Origin: Mucilaginibacter celer | Lineage (GTDB): Bacteria; Bacteroidota; Bacteroidia; Sphingobacteriales; Sphingobacteriaceae | Direction of reading: 5' to 3' | Length of the DNA: 64,000 nt | NCBI RefSeq assembly: GCF_003576455.2 | Contig: NZ_CP032869.1 | Span: 2,170,001 to 2,234,000 of the forward strand | In this document: in pieces, positions 52,972 through 62,329 of the stretch | Layout of the letters: every line of letters begins with the position of its first letter | Position numbering within the stretch: position 1 is the first letter of the stretch | Notes under the pieces: generated by a model | The model's database searches: none | The model's input: only the letters and a program-made list of their open reading frames with translations | Told to the model about the DNA's origin: nothing | Translations under genes and position numbers: made by a program

Positions 52972-53604
52972 ATGAAACCAGCATCAGATCTTTTAACGCC
53001 TGAGAACCATGCCTTGGTCATGATCGACTTACAAGGACAGATGGGATTCGCTATCGAAAGCATTTCCAGAAACGAACTGAGAACTAACACCGCCATTGTC
53101 GCCGGTGCATCAAAAATCTTTAATGTGCCGACGATCATCACCACGGCGGCTGAACAAGGCTTTTCCGGCCTGGTATTTCCGGAAGTAGAAGAATATTACC
53201 CGCAGGTCGCTTGCGGTTATATTGACCGGACCACCATGAACACCTGGGAAGACGCAAGAGCATGTGAGGCCATTAAAGCCACCGGTAAGAAAAAAATTGT
53301 ATTCGCAGGTCTCTGGACGAGCGTCTGTATTGTGGATGCCGCGCTTTCGGCCGCTGAAGACGGATTTGAAGTTTACTTTATTGCCGATGTCTGTGGGGAT
53401 GTTTCTAAGGAAGCGCACGAGCGGGCCATACAACGGATGCTGATTTACGGGATCAGGCCGATGACCGCGATGCAATACCTGTTGGAATTACAGCGTGATT
53501 GGGCAAGGCTGGAAACCTATGATGCCGTTACTGCACTGATCGTTAAATATGGCGGCGGTTATGGCCTGGGCGTACACTATGCGAAAAACATGCTAAAACA
53601 CTAA
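52972..53604 (+). CDS. Isochorismatase-like cysteine hydrolase
   Basis: 210 residues: Asp in HALVMIDLQGQMGF, Cys in FAGLWTSVCIVDAALSA, forming the Asp-Lys-Cys triad of the family. Hydrolyses an amide, imide or ester in the cytosol; family members with this layout include nicotinamidase- and YcaC-type proteins, and IESISRN / TTAAEQGFSGL resemble YcaC. Substrate unknown. First gene of the P9 operon, 5 bp before the porin gene. Confidence 0.9.
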   Translation: MKPASDLLTPENHALVMIDLQGQMGFAIESISRNELRTNTAIVAGASKIFNVPTIITTAAEQGFSGLVFPEVEEYYPQVACGYIDRTTMNTWEDARACEAIKATGKKKIVFAGLWTSVCIVDAALSAAEDGFEVYFIADVCGDVSKEAHERAIQRMLIYGIRPMTAMQYLLELQRDWARLETYDAVTALIVKYGGGYGLGVHYAKNMLKH

Positions 53605-53608
53605 TCCG

Positions 53609-55021
53609 GTGGTTCCACCTGTTAAATCATCACCTTTGAAACGCCAGTTCTTCATATCGTTGTTGTGGTTGTTTTGCTGTAATATCCTGCTCATCGGGCA
53701 GGGTATTGCGCAAACTTTCAAGTTGATGCGCTATGACGAAAACTATGGCTATCTCCATGGCGATACCACAAAATGCTTTTACCGGCACCTCAAATTTGAT
53801 CCGCTAACGGCAAACCAGCGGGTATGGTTAAGCTTCGGGGGAGAGGCCAGACTTGAATATGATGTCTTTAACAATGAAGACTGGGGAAGAATTGGCACCG
53901 GGCATAATAACTTCCAGCTTCAGCGTTATGACCTCCATGCCGATCTGCACTTTGGAAATCGGCTAAGGATATTTGCGCAGTTGCGCAGTGCGCTGGAAAA
54001 CGGGCGCAGGGACGGTCCCCGCCCGATTGATGAAGATAAGTTAAGTATTCAAAACCTGTTTACCGATTATACGATAACCCGCAATCACACAGACTCTCTG
54101 GTCATCAGGGCTGGCAGGCAGGAATTGAATTACGGTGCCGGAAGGCTCATATCAGTACGGGAAGGGCCGAACGCTCGTATATATTTTACCGGGGGTAAAC
54201 TCCTTTATCGTAACCCTACCGTATCGCTGGACGCGTTTGCCATGGAAGCAGATGAATTTAATCCGGGCGTATTTGATAATAAACCCACTCACCAGCTGAA
54301 CCTTTGGGGCGCTTATGCCACTTTCGGTACCAATGTGTTTGTCCATCTCGACACGTATTACATCGGCAGCCGGAACGATCATGCTGTTTTTGATGACGGT
54401 CAGGGTAAAGATATCAGGCACACTTTTGGCCTGAGGGCCTGGAAAAGCGACAAATACTTTGTGTACGATATCGAAACCGCCTGGCAAACAGGTTCATTTA
54501 AAAAAGAGTCCGTTCGCGCATGGACCGCTTCTTTTGACGTGGGTTATATATTCAGCGACCTGGCCGCCAAACCGGCAATTGGCATCCGGAACGACTACAT
54601 ATCTGGCGATAGCAGAAAAGGCGACGGGCGGTTGCAAACATTTAATCCTGTTTACCCGAAAGGTGGTTATTTCGGGTTCGATCCCCAGGTCGGCCCTGTC
54701 AATCTCATTGATGTACACCCTTATGGTTCATTATTAATCAGTCCTAAGTTCACGTTGCAGGTCGACGTGGTACTCAACTGGCGCTATTCACTGCGCGATG
54801 GGATCTATCGCCCAAGCGGGTACTTAAATTTTTCAGGCTCCGCATCCGATAAGCGTTATATCGGAACCAGTTATCTCGGTAAGATAAGCTACAACGTCAA
54901 TCCATTCCTGAGCATGGACATCGGCATCCAGTATTTTGATACCGGGCCTTTTATCGAAACGGAACTGCCTGTAGCTAAAAACGCTTTTTTTACCAATTCA
55001 AGAATATCCTATAAATTTTAA
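53609..55021 (+). CDS. Alginate_exp-family outer membrane porin
   Basis: 470 residues starting with GTG; no ATG fits. A hydrophobic signal (FFISLLWLFCCNILLIGQGIAQ) ends at about residue 34. The mature part has amphipathic strands (RYDLHADLHFGNRLRIFAQL, LVIRAGRQELNYGAGRLIS, GYLNFSGSASDKRYIGTSYL) and ends in an aromatic residue (SRISYKF), as outer-membrane beta-barrels do. Matches the alginate-export/porin family (PF13372-like). Probably takes up or exports a small anionic or aromatic solute. Confidence 0.88.
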   Translation: MVPPVKSSPLKRQFFISLLWLFCCNILLIGQGIAQTFKLMRYDENYGYLHGDTTKCFYRHLKFDPLTANQRVWLSFGGEARLEYDVFNNEDWGRIGTGHNNFQLQRYDLHADLHFGNRLRIFAQLRSALENGRRDGPRPIDEDKLSIQNLFTDYTITRNHTDSLVIRAGRQELNYGAGRLISVREGPNARIYFTGGKLLYRNPTVSLDAFAMEADEFNPGVFDNKPTHQLNLWGAYATFGTNVFVHLDTYYIGSRNDHAVFDDGQGKDIRHTFGLRAWKSDKYFVYDIETAWQTGSFKKESVRAWTASFDVGYIFSDLAAKPAIGIRNDYISGDSRKGDGRLQTFNPVYPKGGYFGFDPQVGPVNLIDVHPYGSLLISPKFTLQVDVVLNWRYSLRDGIYRPSGYLNFSGSASDKRYIGTSYLGKISYNVNPFLSMDIGIQYFDTGPFIETELPVAKNAFFTNSRISYKF

Positions 55022-55032
55022 ATACCATGATT

Positions 55033-55788
55033 ATGAAAAAGGGTTTGACAGCACGATTTAAATCAGGGCTACGCTTTTTTAGCCTCTTGGTATGTTCCTT
55101 ACTGATTAGTTACGGGAACAAAGTAAGCGCCCAGCAAAAAGCAACTAACAATCTGCCGGCAATCGGCACCTCAGCTATACTTGGGGAGATAGAAGGCATA
55201 AAGATAGAAGCGAAAGTTCAGAGCCCATCGGCGGAACTTACCCCTTTACAGATTGTTTGCGTTTTTGAATATGTAGAAGGGGATATCTACACCTCTCCAC
55301 CGGCCTTACCGGCGAACTTGAACGGGATGGTACATGTTGACCAGCAAATGAAGGGACTGATCACGGAACTTCGCAAAACAGGAAAATTCAAAGGCCACGC
55401 GCTCGAAACTTTGTTGATCAGCCCGCCAAAGGGTACCATTCCGGCCGAAAAACTACTGATCATCGGACTGGGTGACCGAAATCATTTCACACCGGACCTC
55501 ATGACGGATGTTGGCCGTGTGGGCATGGGAGAGGCCCTGCGCCTGGGCGTGAGGAGTTATGCCCACGCCAGCGACCTGAAAGATGGTGGCCTGGATTCAC
55601 CAACCGGGCTCATTGTAGAAAACGTGTTAAAAGGAGCCATAGATGCCTATCGGACAGCACAGTTCCTAAAAGCCGGAAATTACTCGACATTTCCCCCACT
55701 GGAAAAAATGACCATTTTAGCCGGCCCGGCATTTTACGATGCTTCGGCATCTGCGATCAGCGAAGTGCTCCAAACAAGCAAAAAATAA
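55033..55788 (+). CDS. Exported lone M17 N-terminal domain protein
   Basis: 251 residues from MKKGLTARF; an ATG two codons earlier (55027) is equivalent. Signal peptide ends near SAQQ. The rest matches the N-terminal macro-like domain of leucyl aminopeptidases (LLISPPKGTIPAEKLLIIGLGDRNHF), but the metal-binding catalytic domain is absent. It is therefore probably not a peptidase; a binding or regulatory function in the periplasm is more likely. 5 bp after the porin gene. Confidence 0.85.
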   Translation: MKKGLTARFKSGLRFFSLLVCSLLISYGNKVSAQQKATNNLPAIGTSAILGEIEGIKIEAKVQSPSAELTPLQIVCVFEYVEGDIYTSPPALPANLNGMVHVDQQMKGLITELRKTGKFKGHALETLLISPPKGTIPAEKLLIIGLGDRNHFTPDLMTDVGRVGMGEALRLGVRSYAHASDLKDGGLDSPTGLIVENVLKGAIDAYRTAQFLKAGNYSTFPPLEKMTILAGPAFYDASASAISEVLQTSKK

Positions 55789-55830
55789 ATAGTTCAAGGC
55801 TTATCCATTCATTATCAGAAAAACGGTCCA

Positions 55831-57732
55831 ATGAAAAAGGCAGACATGATATTGTTCAACGGAAAGATCCACACTGTTGATCATCAAAATCCCGCGGCAA
55901 GCGCGGTGGCCATCGCCGACGGTAAATTTATCGAAGTTGGGGACGACAAAACCGTCATGCAGCTATTATCCACCAACACGACAGTGATCGACCTCCGGCA
56001 AAAACGAGTGGTCCCCGGTATCAATGATTCCCATACCCATTTGATCCGCGGCGGGCTCAATTATAATCTTGAACTCAGATGGGATGGCGTTCCTTCCCTT
56101 GCGGATGCCATGAGGTTGTTACAGGAACAAGTTCTTCGGACACCTTCACCGCAATGGGTCAGGGTGGTGGGCGGCTGGTCGGAGTATCAGTTCAGGGAAA
56201 GGCGCATGCCTACACTTGCAGAGATCAATGCCGTATCGCCCGATACACCGGTTTTTATCCTCCACCTCTATGACCGCGCTTTTTTGAACCGCGCCGCGCT
56301 GCGGGCAGTGGGATATAACAAAAATACACCTGAACCTCCGGGCGGTCAGATCGAGCGGAACGCGGAAGGCGAACCGACAGGTATGATCCTGGCAGCGCCT
56401 AATGCGATGATCCTTTACGCTACGTTAAGCAAAGCACCTAAATTGTCCTATGAGTATCAGCTGAATTCTACCCGCCACTACATGAGAGAAATGAACCGGT
56501 TCGGTATAACCAGTGTTATTGATGCCGGTGGCGGCTTTCAAAATTACCCGGAAGACTACCGGATCATTGATGAACTGAATAAGGAAAAACAATTGACCGT
56601 GCGAATTGCCTACAATCTTTTCACCCAGCATCCCAAAAAGGAATTTGAAGACTTTGAGAACTGGACAAAGACTGTGAAGCTGCATCAGGGAGATGATATG
56701 TACCGCCATAACGGTGCCGGTGAGATGCTGGTCTTTTCGGCTGCCGACTTTGAAGACTTTCTTCAGCCCCGACCCGTCCTGCCCGAAAATATGGAGAGCG
56801 AACTGGAGAAAGTCGTCCGGCTTTTGGTCGCCAACAGGTGGCCTTTCAGGATGCATGCGACCTATAATGAAAGCATCAGCAGGTTCCTGGACATTTTCGA
56901 AAAGGTCAATAAAGAAATCCCGTTTGACGGGTTACCCTGGATATTTGACCACGCAGAAACCATTGACGAGCGCAATTTAGATAGGGTCAAGGCTTTGAAT
57001 GGCGGTATTGCCATCCAAAGCCGGATGGCCTTTCAGGGTGAATACTTTTCTGAACGATACGGGAACCTGGCGGCGGAGCAAACCCCGCCGGTCCGAAAAA
57101 TGCTGGAAAGAAATATCCCCGTGGGCGGTGGTACCGATGCCACCAGGGTAGCGAGTTATAACCCCTGGATAGCGCTCTACTGGCTATCGGCCGGCAAAAC
57201 AGTCGGAGGGTTACAGCTTTATCCCGATCAGCAAAAGCTGTCGCGCGAAACCGCGCTGGAAATTTATACAAGGGGAAGCGCCTGGTTTAGCGGCGAACAG
57301 CAGCATAAAGGCAGTATTAAAACGGGCTACATGGCCGATCTGACCGTATTAAACGCCGATTATTTGAAGATCAGGGAAGATGATATCAAAAATATCGAAG
57401 CCGAGCTGACGATCGTCGACGGCAAGATCGTTTACGCTACAGGTGATTTTGCTCATCACAGTCCGCCGGCTATACCGGTATTGCCCGACTGGTCACCCAC
57501 CCTGATCCGGAGCGGCTACTTCCCATCAGGCGATATATCGCTGATCAATGAGGGCACCGCTGCCGCAGCCGAAAATGGCCGCGGAAAAAATCTGGCTTCC
57601 GCTATCCACCAATGCGCAGGCAGCTGTAACATACATGGACATCATCATCAATATGCCCGTTTGAGCAATGTGCCGGTAAGCGATTTTACAGCTTTTTGGG
57701 GCGTCCTGGGCTGTTCCTGTTTTGCATTTTAA
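55831..57732 (+). CDS. Amidohydrolase (YtcJ-like) with a Cys/His-rich tail
   Basis: 633 residues. Amidohydrolase_3 core to about residue 545: N-terminal strand barrel (MKKADMILFNGKIHT), metal motif PGINDSHTHLIRGG, FDHAETIDE and GGGTDATRVASYNPW, ending with LTIVDGKIVYA. It hydrolyses an unknown amide or cyclic compound. The last 80-90 residues (from about 548) are an extension not typical of YtcJ, with IHQCAGSCNIHGHHHQYARL and a final CSCFAF, suggesting metal binding. No signal peptide. Its tail overlaps upstream bases of the DoxX gene only by 10 bp before that gene's start. Confidence 0.9.
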   Translation: MKKADMILFNGKIHTVDHQNPAASAVAIADGKFIEVGDDKTVMQLLSTNTTVIDLRQKRVVPGINDSHTHLIRGGLNYNLELRWDGVPSLADAMRLLQEQVLRTPSPQWVRVVGGWSEYQFRERRMPTLAEINAVSPDTPVFILHLYDRAFLNRAALRAVGYNKNTPEPPGGQIERNAEGEPTGMILAAPNAMILYATLSKAPKLSYEYQLNSTRHYMREMNRFGITSVIDAGGGFQNYPEDYRIIDELNKEKQLTVRIAYNLFTQHPKKEFEDFENWTKTVKLHQGDDMYRHNGAGEMLVFSAADFEDFLQPRPVLPENMESELEKVVRLLVANRWPFRMHATYNESISRFLDIFEKVNKEIPFDGLPWIFDHAETIDERNLDRVKALNGGIAIQSRMAFQGEYFSERYGNLAAEQTPPVRKMLERNIPVGGGTDATRVASYNPWIALYWLSAGKTVGGLQLYPDQQKLSRETALEIYTRGSAWFSGEQQHKGSIKTGYMADLTVLNADYLKIREDDIKNIEAELTIVDGKIVYATGDFAHHSPPAIPVLPDWSPTLIRSGYFPSGDISLINEGTAAAAENGRGKNLASAIHQCAGSCNIHGHHHQYARLSNVPVSDFTAFWGVLGCSCFAF

Positions 57733-57742
57733 GAACATCACC

Positions 57743-58177
57743 ATGAACGATCTATTCAAAATTCTATTAGAGAGCACCGCCGGAAATTCACTGAATAACC
57801 TGGCTATGCTGGTATTCCGTGTACTGCTTGCTGTTGAACTGTTTAGGGTTCACGGGCTGAAAAAATTCAAAGGCAATAATGGCCAGCCAGAGGAAGTTCC
57901 TAATCCCTTTCATTTCCCCAAGGCGATCAACCAGGGGATCGCTGCATTTGCCGATACTGTTGCTCCGATGATGGTCATTTTAGGTTTGTTTACAAGGTTG
58001 GCAATACTGCCAACGATAGGTGTCACAGCGGTAGGATATTTTTGGGTCCACCGGAATGATCCGGCAGAACGGAGAGATATCCCTTACATGTATACCCTTT
58101 GCTTTTTGTTATTATTTATTATCGGGCCGGGAACCTATTCTTTGGATAATTACCTGCTGAGTACACTGACTAAGTAA
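57743..58177 (+). CDS. DoxX-family membrane protein
   Basis: 144 residues from MNDLFKIL; 10 bp after the amidohydrolase stop. Four hydrophobic segments with the DoxX pattern VLLAVELFRVHGLKKF, ... ADTVAPMMVILGLFTRLAILP, ... MYTLCFLLLFIIGPGTYSLDN. DoxX proteins belong to membrane thiol/redox systems, for example beside SodA in mycobacteria; exact role is unknown here. In the P9 operon. Confidence 0.88.
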   Translation: MNDLFKILLESTAGNSLNNLAMLVFRVLLAVELFRVHGLKKFKGNNGQPEEVPNPFHFPKAINQGIAAFADTVAPMMVILGLFTRLAILPTIGVTAVGYFWVHRNDPAERRDIPYMYTLCFLLLFIIGPGTYSLDNYLLSTLTK

Positions 58178-58207
58178 ACATTTGAATTCAATTTAAGAAA
58201 TCAGATC

Positions 58208-58867
58208 ATGGAAGAAAGCAAAAAAATAGGACAGCTTACGTTGGTATTAGCTGCCGTCGCAGGCTATTGTGATACTGTTACCTTCGTGACCGCTGACACG
58301 ATCTTTTCTGCGCACGTAACCGGAAATTTTGTTGTTTTTGCTTACCAGGTCATCAATGCGCAGGATGCGAACGCCTGGATCAAGCTGATCACCTTTCCCA
58401 CTTTTATCCTGTCCGTCATGGCCGGAGGCCGTGCGGCCGCGGACCTGAACGGCGGCCGGAATTTGCTATTAATAGAAGGCCTGGTACTGCTGGCAGCAGG
58501 CATCTCCTGGTGGCTGCTTAATATTTTCTTCAGGCAGCCCCCTGGAATTTACCCGCTGGTCATGTGTGTTGTTGTTGCCATGGGCTTACAGAATGCGTTT
58601 AACAAATTATTCGCCAGGGAGATCTATGGCCCGACCACAATGATGACCGGGAATGTAACCCAGGCCTCGCTGGATTTCGGTAACCTGCTGAAATACCGAT
58701 TTAAGGATTTGCAAAGCCGGCAAAATATCAGGAAGGGATTGGTTTTGATAGGCGGCTTTCTAATAGGCTGTATCCTCGGAGCATTATTGGGAAAAGCATT
58801 TGGTTTCGGGACCGTGGCCCTGGCCGGTATAACGGTCATCATTTGCTATCGATACACAGCGGCATGA
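58208..58867 (+). CDS. YoaK/DUF1275 family membrane protein
   Basis: 219 residues, six hydrophobic segments: [20 protein letters not shown], ...[11 protein letters not shown] (the typical THVTGN block), and [12 protein letters not shown]. Function of DUF1275 is unknown. 30 bp after doxX and probably still in the P9 operon. Confidence 0.9.
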   Translation: MEESKKIGQLTLVLAAVAGYCDTVTFVTADTIFSAHVTGNFVVFAYQVINAQDANAWIKLITFPTFILSVMAGGRAAADLNGGRNLLLIEGLVLLAAGISWWLLNIFFRQPPGIYPLVMCVVVAMGLQNAFNKLFAREIYGPTTMMTGNVTQASLDFGNLLKYRFKDLQSRQNIRKGLVLIGGFLIGCILGALLGKAFGFGTVALAGITVIICYRYTAA

Positions 58868-58992
58868 ATCTGAGCAAATTTATTGTTAAAAAATGGTTAT
58901 ACATCCCCGCTATCCGCCGCCGATCCTTAAAAAGGGAAATGGAGGATATCGAGCCGCATGTAGCCAATAGTTTCACTTTTAAAAATTTTATT

Positions 58993-59406
58993 ATGGAAAT
59001 CAGAAACCCTATTCCGCCTTTTAGCCTGGAAACGGCACTTGAAAAGGTCCAGCTTGCCGAAGATGCCTGGAACAGCCAGGACCCAATCAGGGTATCCCTG
59101 GCATACACCATAGATACCGAATGGAGAAACCGGTCCGAATTTATAAACGGACGGGAAAACGTGGTCAAATTTTTAAGCAGTAAGTGGCAGCGAGAATTGA
59201 ATTACAAACTAAAAAAAGAATTGTGGGCCTTCACCGGCAACAGGATAGCCGTGAGGTTCGAGTACGAATTCCATGACATTCAGGGCCAGTGGTTCCGTGC
59301 TTACGGAAATGAAAACTGGGAGTTTGATGATAATGGCCTGATGCGGAGACGCTTTGCCTGTATCAACGACCTTGCGATCAAAGAACAAGAACGCCACATT
59401 GTTTAA
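58993..59406 (+). CDS. DUF1348 (NTF2-fold) protein
   Basis: 137 residues from [10 protein letters not shown], the conserved start of this family. Earlier ATGs (58864, 58938) would add a region of basic residues unlike the family, so they are not favoured. NTF2 fold with [36 protein letters not shown] and [13 protein letters not shown]. Enzymatic role unknown. About 125 bp separate it from the DUF1275 gene. Confidence 0.88.
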   Translation: MEIRNPIPPFSLETALEKVQLAEDAWNSQDPIRVSLAYTIDTEWRNRSEFINGRENVVKFLSSKWQRELNYKLKKELWAFTGNRIAVRFEYEFHDIQGQWFRAYGNENWEFDDNGLMRRRFACINDLAIKEQERHIV

Positions 59407-59676
59407 TTTATTAAGACAATTTCAGGGCAAATGATAATTCAGAGCAGGAGGAAATGACATGAAAGCGAGGCAACGGCAGGCAGACACCCGCAGCAGGCTC
59501 AATGGTTTCACGGGTACCTGGGATTTTACTGCCTTATGGAGAATTCCGATAAGGAATATGCCGCAGTTCTGAGCTATAGAATTACTGAATATTTTCAGCA
59601 TCGGGCCATTACCATAGTGATATGGAACCAGGTGCCGGGTTTTCGTTAAGTTATTAAAAAGATTGAAGAGGTCATT
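59407..59676 (+). other. Stretch with small open frames only
   Basis: Two overlapping small frames, 59459-59572 (37 residues, with a good GGAGG six bases before its ATG) and 59536-59649 (37 residues, ENSDKEYAAVLSYRITEYF), look like parts of one former frame-shifted gene. A weak dyad pair at 59586-59603 and 59616-59633 with a TGG at 59687 follows the regulon spacing approximately, but the -12 box is poor. Confidence 0.3.
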
Positions 59677-60147
59677 ATGATGAATATGGTAAACAAAATG
59701 TAACGCTGGGGAGATTTACACCACCCCAAGATATTAGACCTGATCCGCATACTCCTTGGGCTATCATTGATCGCCAAAGGATGGGTGATTATGATGAAGT
59801 TTCCTTATATCAGGGATGTCATTATGGCGTCAGGTTCAGGCCATCCTGATCCCGTCAACGTTAACCTGATCCTCAATAGTGCCATATATTCCTACCTTAT
59901 CAGCGGCTCACTTATATTCCTGGGATTAATGACACGGGCAGCAGCTTTAATAGGGCTGCTGGTTATTACAGCATCCATATTATTTGCAGATTTTCTTTCC
60001 CCTTTCATGAATACCGATATTTGGGTGAACGGGCTCGTGATGGCCCTGCAGGTCCAGTTTATGGTCATTGGTTCAGGTCCCGTATCACTGGACAAACTTA
60101 TTGGCGGGTTTAAGTTCGGAAGACATCGGCGCAGGCTCAACGCTTAA
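59677..60147 (+). pseudogene. DoxX-family gene with an in-frame stop
   Basis: From the ATG at 59677 the frame reads MMNMVNKM, then TAA (59701-59703), then RWGDLHHPKILDLIRILLGLSL and the rest of a DoxX protein with four hydrophobic segments (SYLISGSLIFLGLMTRAAAL, LIGLLVITASILFADFLSPF). The stop most simply replaces CAA (Gln) in the family's Q-RWGD-HHP start. A downstream TTG at 59767 could start a shortened protein lacking the first helix. So either a nonsense pseudogene, or a very recent inactivation. 126 residues remain downstream. Confidence 0.65.
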
Positions 60148-60330
60148 ATTTTATTCGCCGGAAATTTAAAATGTTGTTAATGCTGCCTGGCAGGTGTATC
60201 AGCAGGATCAGGTAATGATGGTAAACAACGGCGCTTTTGAACCGATTTATATGGGCAGGGGATAAGTTTATTCCTGTGCCACCATTCAACACTAAGCCAG
60301 ACGTCGAGGATAATCAGGATCAGGTATCAC
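60148..60330. other. Short gap without a recognised element
   Basis: Between the broken doxX and a small frame. Nothing recognised beyond a 13-codon frame. Confidence 0.4.
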
Positions 60331-60501
60331 ATGGCACAAATATACCGGGTCCGCCGGCCGCGACCGGCAACTGTCCGGGGATATTTCAAACGGGAAATAG
60401 AAAGTGACCATGATCTAAACCATATCTGGAGGGAACGTGCGTCTGAAGATATGGAAGGAGCGGTCCCGGGTGCGAAAAAAACTAATGATTGTGCAGTTTA
60501 A
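60331..60501 (+). CDS. Possible 56-residue basic protein
   Basis: Open frame starting MAQIYRVRRPRPATVRGYFK and continuing with acidic and tryptophan residues (NHIWRERASEDME). Highly charged and arginine-rich at the start. No family recognised. Convergent with the fusion gene at 60624. Confidence 0.3.
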   Translation: MAQIYRVRRPRPATVRGYFKREIESDHDLNHIWRERASEDMEGAVPGAKKTNDCAV

Positions 60502-60623
60502 AGCGTGGTCGTTATGGGATCATTACCAAAATGATCGCTCACCACCTGCCGCACAGGTAAATATTCGCTGACATTATTACCTGTTGAAAAGAGCATGCCA
60601 ATTATCAGTTGCTAATCCTAAAG

Positions 60624-62288
60624 TTATTTTACTTCGCCCAGGTACCTGTGAACCAAGCTGATGGCCATCGAGCCTTCTCCGACCGATGAGGCTACCCGGT
60701 TCATTGCGCCGGCTCTGACATCCCCGGCCGCAAAAATACCCGGACAGCTGGTTTCAAGGACGTAGGGTTCACGGTGCAGTTTCCAGTTTTGACTGAAACC
60801 TTCATAGGTTTTCAGTGAAGGCCCCGTCGCGATAAATCCCCTATGGTCCTTGATGATGCCGGAGGCTATCCAATCTGTGGCCGGCTTTGCCCCTATAAAA
60901 ATATACAGTGCAGCGGCCGGATATATCTTTCTTTCCCGGGTGTTCCAGTTGATGATATCCAGTTCCTGCAAACGGTCGGTTCCTCTTGCCTCCATGATCT
61001 CTGATTTGCCAAATATATGAATGTTCGGGGTTTCCTTGATCTGGTCGATGAGATAGGTGGACATCGTTCCCACTAGCGTATCTCTTCTTACGATGATATA
61101 GACATTACTGGCTACCTTTGACAGGTGCATGGCTGCCTGGCCTGCGGAGTTTCCGCCGCCAACCAGGTAAACGTCCTTGTTCCTGCAGGCCATTGTTTCT
61201 GTCATAGCCGATCCGTAGTAAATACCGGCCCCAGTAAATTCTTCCACACCTTTGGTTTCCAGTTGGCGATATTCTACCCCGGTAGTCAGGATCACGCTCC
61301 GGGTATCGATGGTCCTGCCATCTTCCAGTTCCAGTTTTTTATAGCTCTGGTTATCGGTGATGGAGGTTACCGTTGCCGGTGAGAGGAATTGAATTCCTAA
61401 ACGTTTGGCTTGGGTAAGCGCCCTCGTAGTTAGCTCCGCTCCGCTGATCCCTGCCGGGAATCCAAGGTAATTCTCGATCCGGCTGCTGGTGCCTGCCTGC
61501 CCCCCCGGGGAATACCGTTCGATCAGCAAAGTCTTCAATCCCTCTGAAGCTCCGTATACGCCGGCCGCAAGTCCCGCAGGACCAGCGCCGATAATCACCA
61601 CATCAAATACATCGTTCTTCAGTTCCGGGCTCAGGCCTGTCTTTTCAGCGATTTCCCGGATGCCCGGTTTGATCAGCAAAGTGCCATCCTCAAAAAATAT
61701 GACCGGCAGGTCCTTCAGATCAAGTTTGTTCAGCAACAAGAGTTCTTCTCCGTTTTCCGTCGCCTGAATATCTACCCATTGGTAAGGCAAGAGGTTGCCG
61801 GATAAAAATTCCTTGATCTCATGTGATAGTCTGGAGTACTGGAAGCCGACCACCTTGATCCCGGTAAAAGCTGGCCGATAGCTCAGCTGCCAGTCCTCCA
61901 GTAAGCCGTCCAGGACAGGGTACAGCTTTTCTGCCGGTGGGTCCCAGGGTTTCATTAGGTAAAAATCAAGGTGCAATTCGTTGATAGCATGGATGGCTGC
62001 GTCCTTATCGGAATAAGCGGTCAGTAAGACCTTTTTGGCATCGGGAAAAAATTTAACAGCCTGCTTCAGGAACGCAACACCTTCCATCTCGGGCATGCGC
62101 TGGTCCGACAGGAACAGTGCCACAGCGTCCCCTTTATTACGGAGCTCAAGTAACGTGCCCAGCGCTTCTTCAACCGAGATCGTGCTCAGTATGCGATAGC
62201 TTTCGCGGTAATGGTCCTTAAGGTCGCGGCTGATCGCCCTTAGAACATGGGGATCATCATCAATGCATAAAATCACAGGGAGGCTCAT
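60624..62288 (-). CDS. Response regulator fused to thioredoxin-reductase-like flavoprotein
   Basis: 554 residues: receiver domain (about 4-125; acidic cluster DDDPH, Asp62 in LSDQRMP, LMKPWD), a thioredoxin/glutaredoxin-like segment without CxxC (about 140-220), then a thioredoxin reductase-type domain (FAD motif VVIIGAGPAGLAAG, ERYSPGGQAG, NADPH motif YLVGGGNSAGQAAM). The usual CxxC of thioredoxin reductase is missing: one cysteine remains at MACRNKD. So it probably uses flavin chemistry other than thioredoxin reduction, with phosphorylation as a control. Pairs with the kinase gene 41 bp upstream. Confidence 0.93.
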   Translation of the reverse strand: MSLPVILCIDDDPHVLRAISRDLKDHYRESYRILSTISVEEALGTLLELRNKGDAVALFLSDQRMPEMEGVAFLKQAVKFFPDAKKVLLTAYSDKDAAIHAINELHLDFYLMKPWDPPAEKLYPVLDGLLEDWQLSYRPAFTGIKVVGFQYSRLSHEIKEFLSGNLLPYQWVDIQATENGEELLLLNKLDLKDLPVIFFEDGTLLIKPGIREIAEKTGLSPELKNDVFDVVIIGAGPAGLAAGVYGASEGLKTLLIERYSPGGQAGTSSRIENYLGFPAGISGAELTTRALTQAKRLGIQFLSPATVTSITDNQSYKKLELEDGRTIDTRSVILTTGVEYRQLETKGVEEFTGAGIYYGSAMTETMACRNKDVYLVGGGNSAGQAAMHLSKVASNVYIIVRRDTLVGTMSTYLIDQIKETPNIHIFGKSEIMEARGTDRLQELDIINWNTRERKIYPAAALYIFIGAKPATDWIASGIIKDHRGFIATGPSLKTYEGFSQNWKLHREPYVLETSCPGIFAAGDVRAGAMNRVASSVGEGSMAISLVHRYLGEVK

Positions 62289-62329
62289 AGCTTAAATATT
62301 AATTGTTTATATACTCCTGACGGTTCTGT

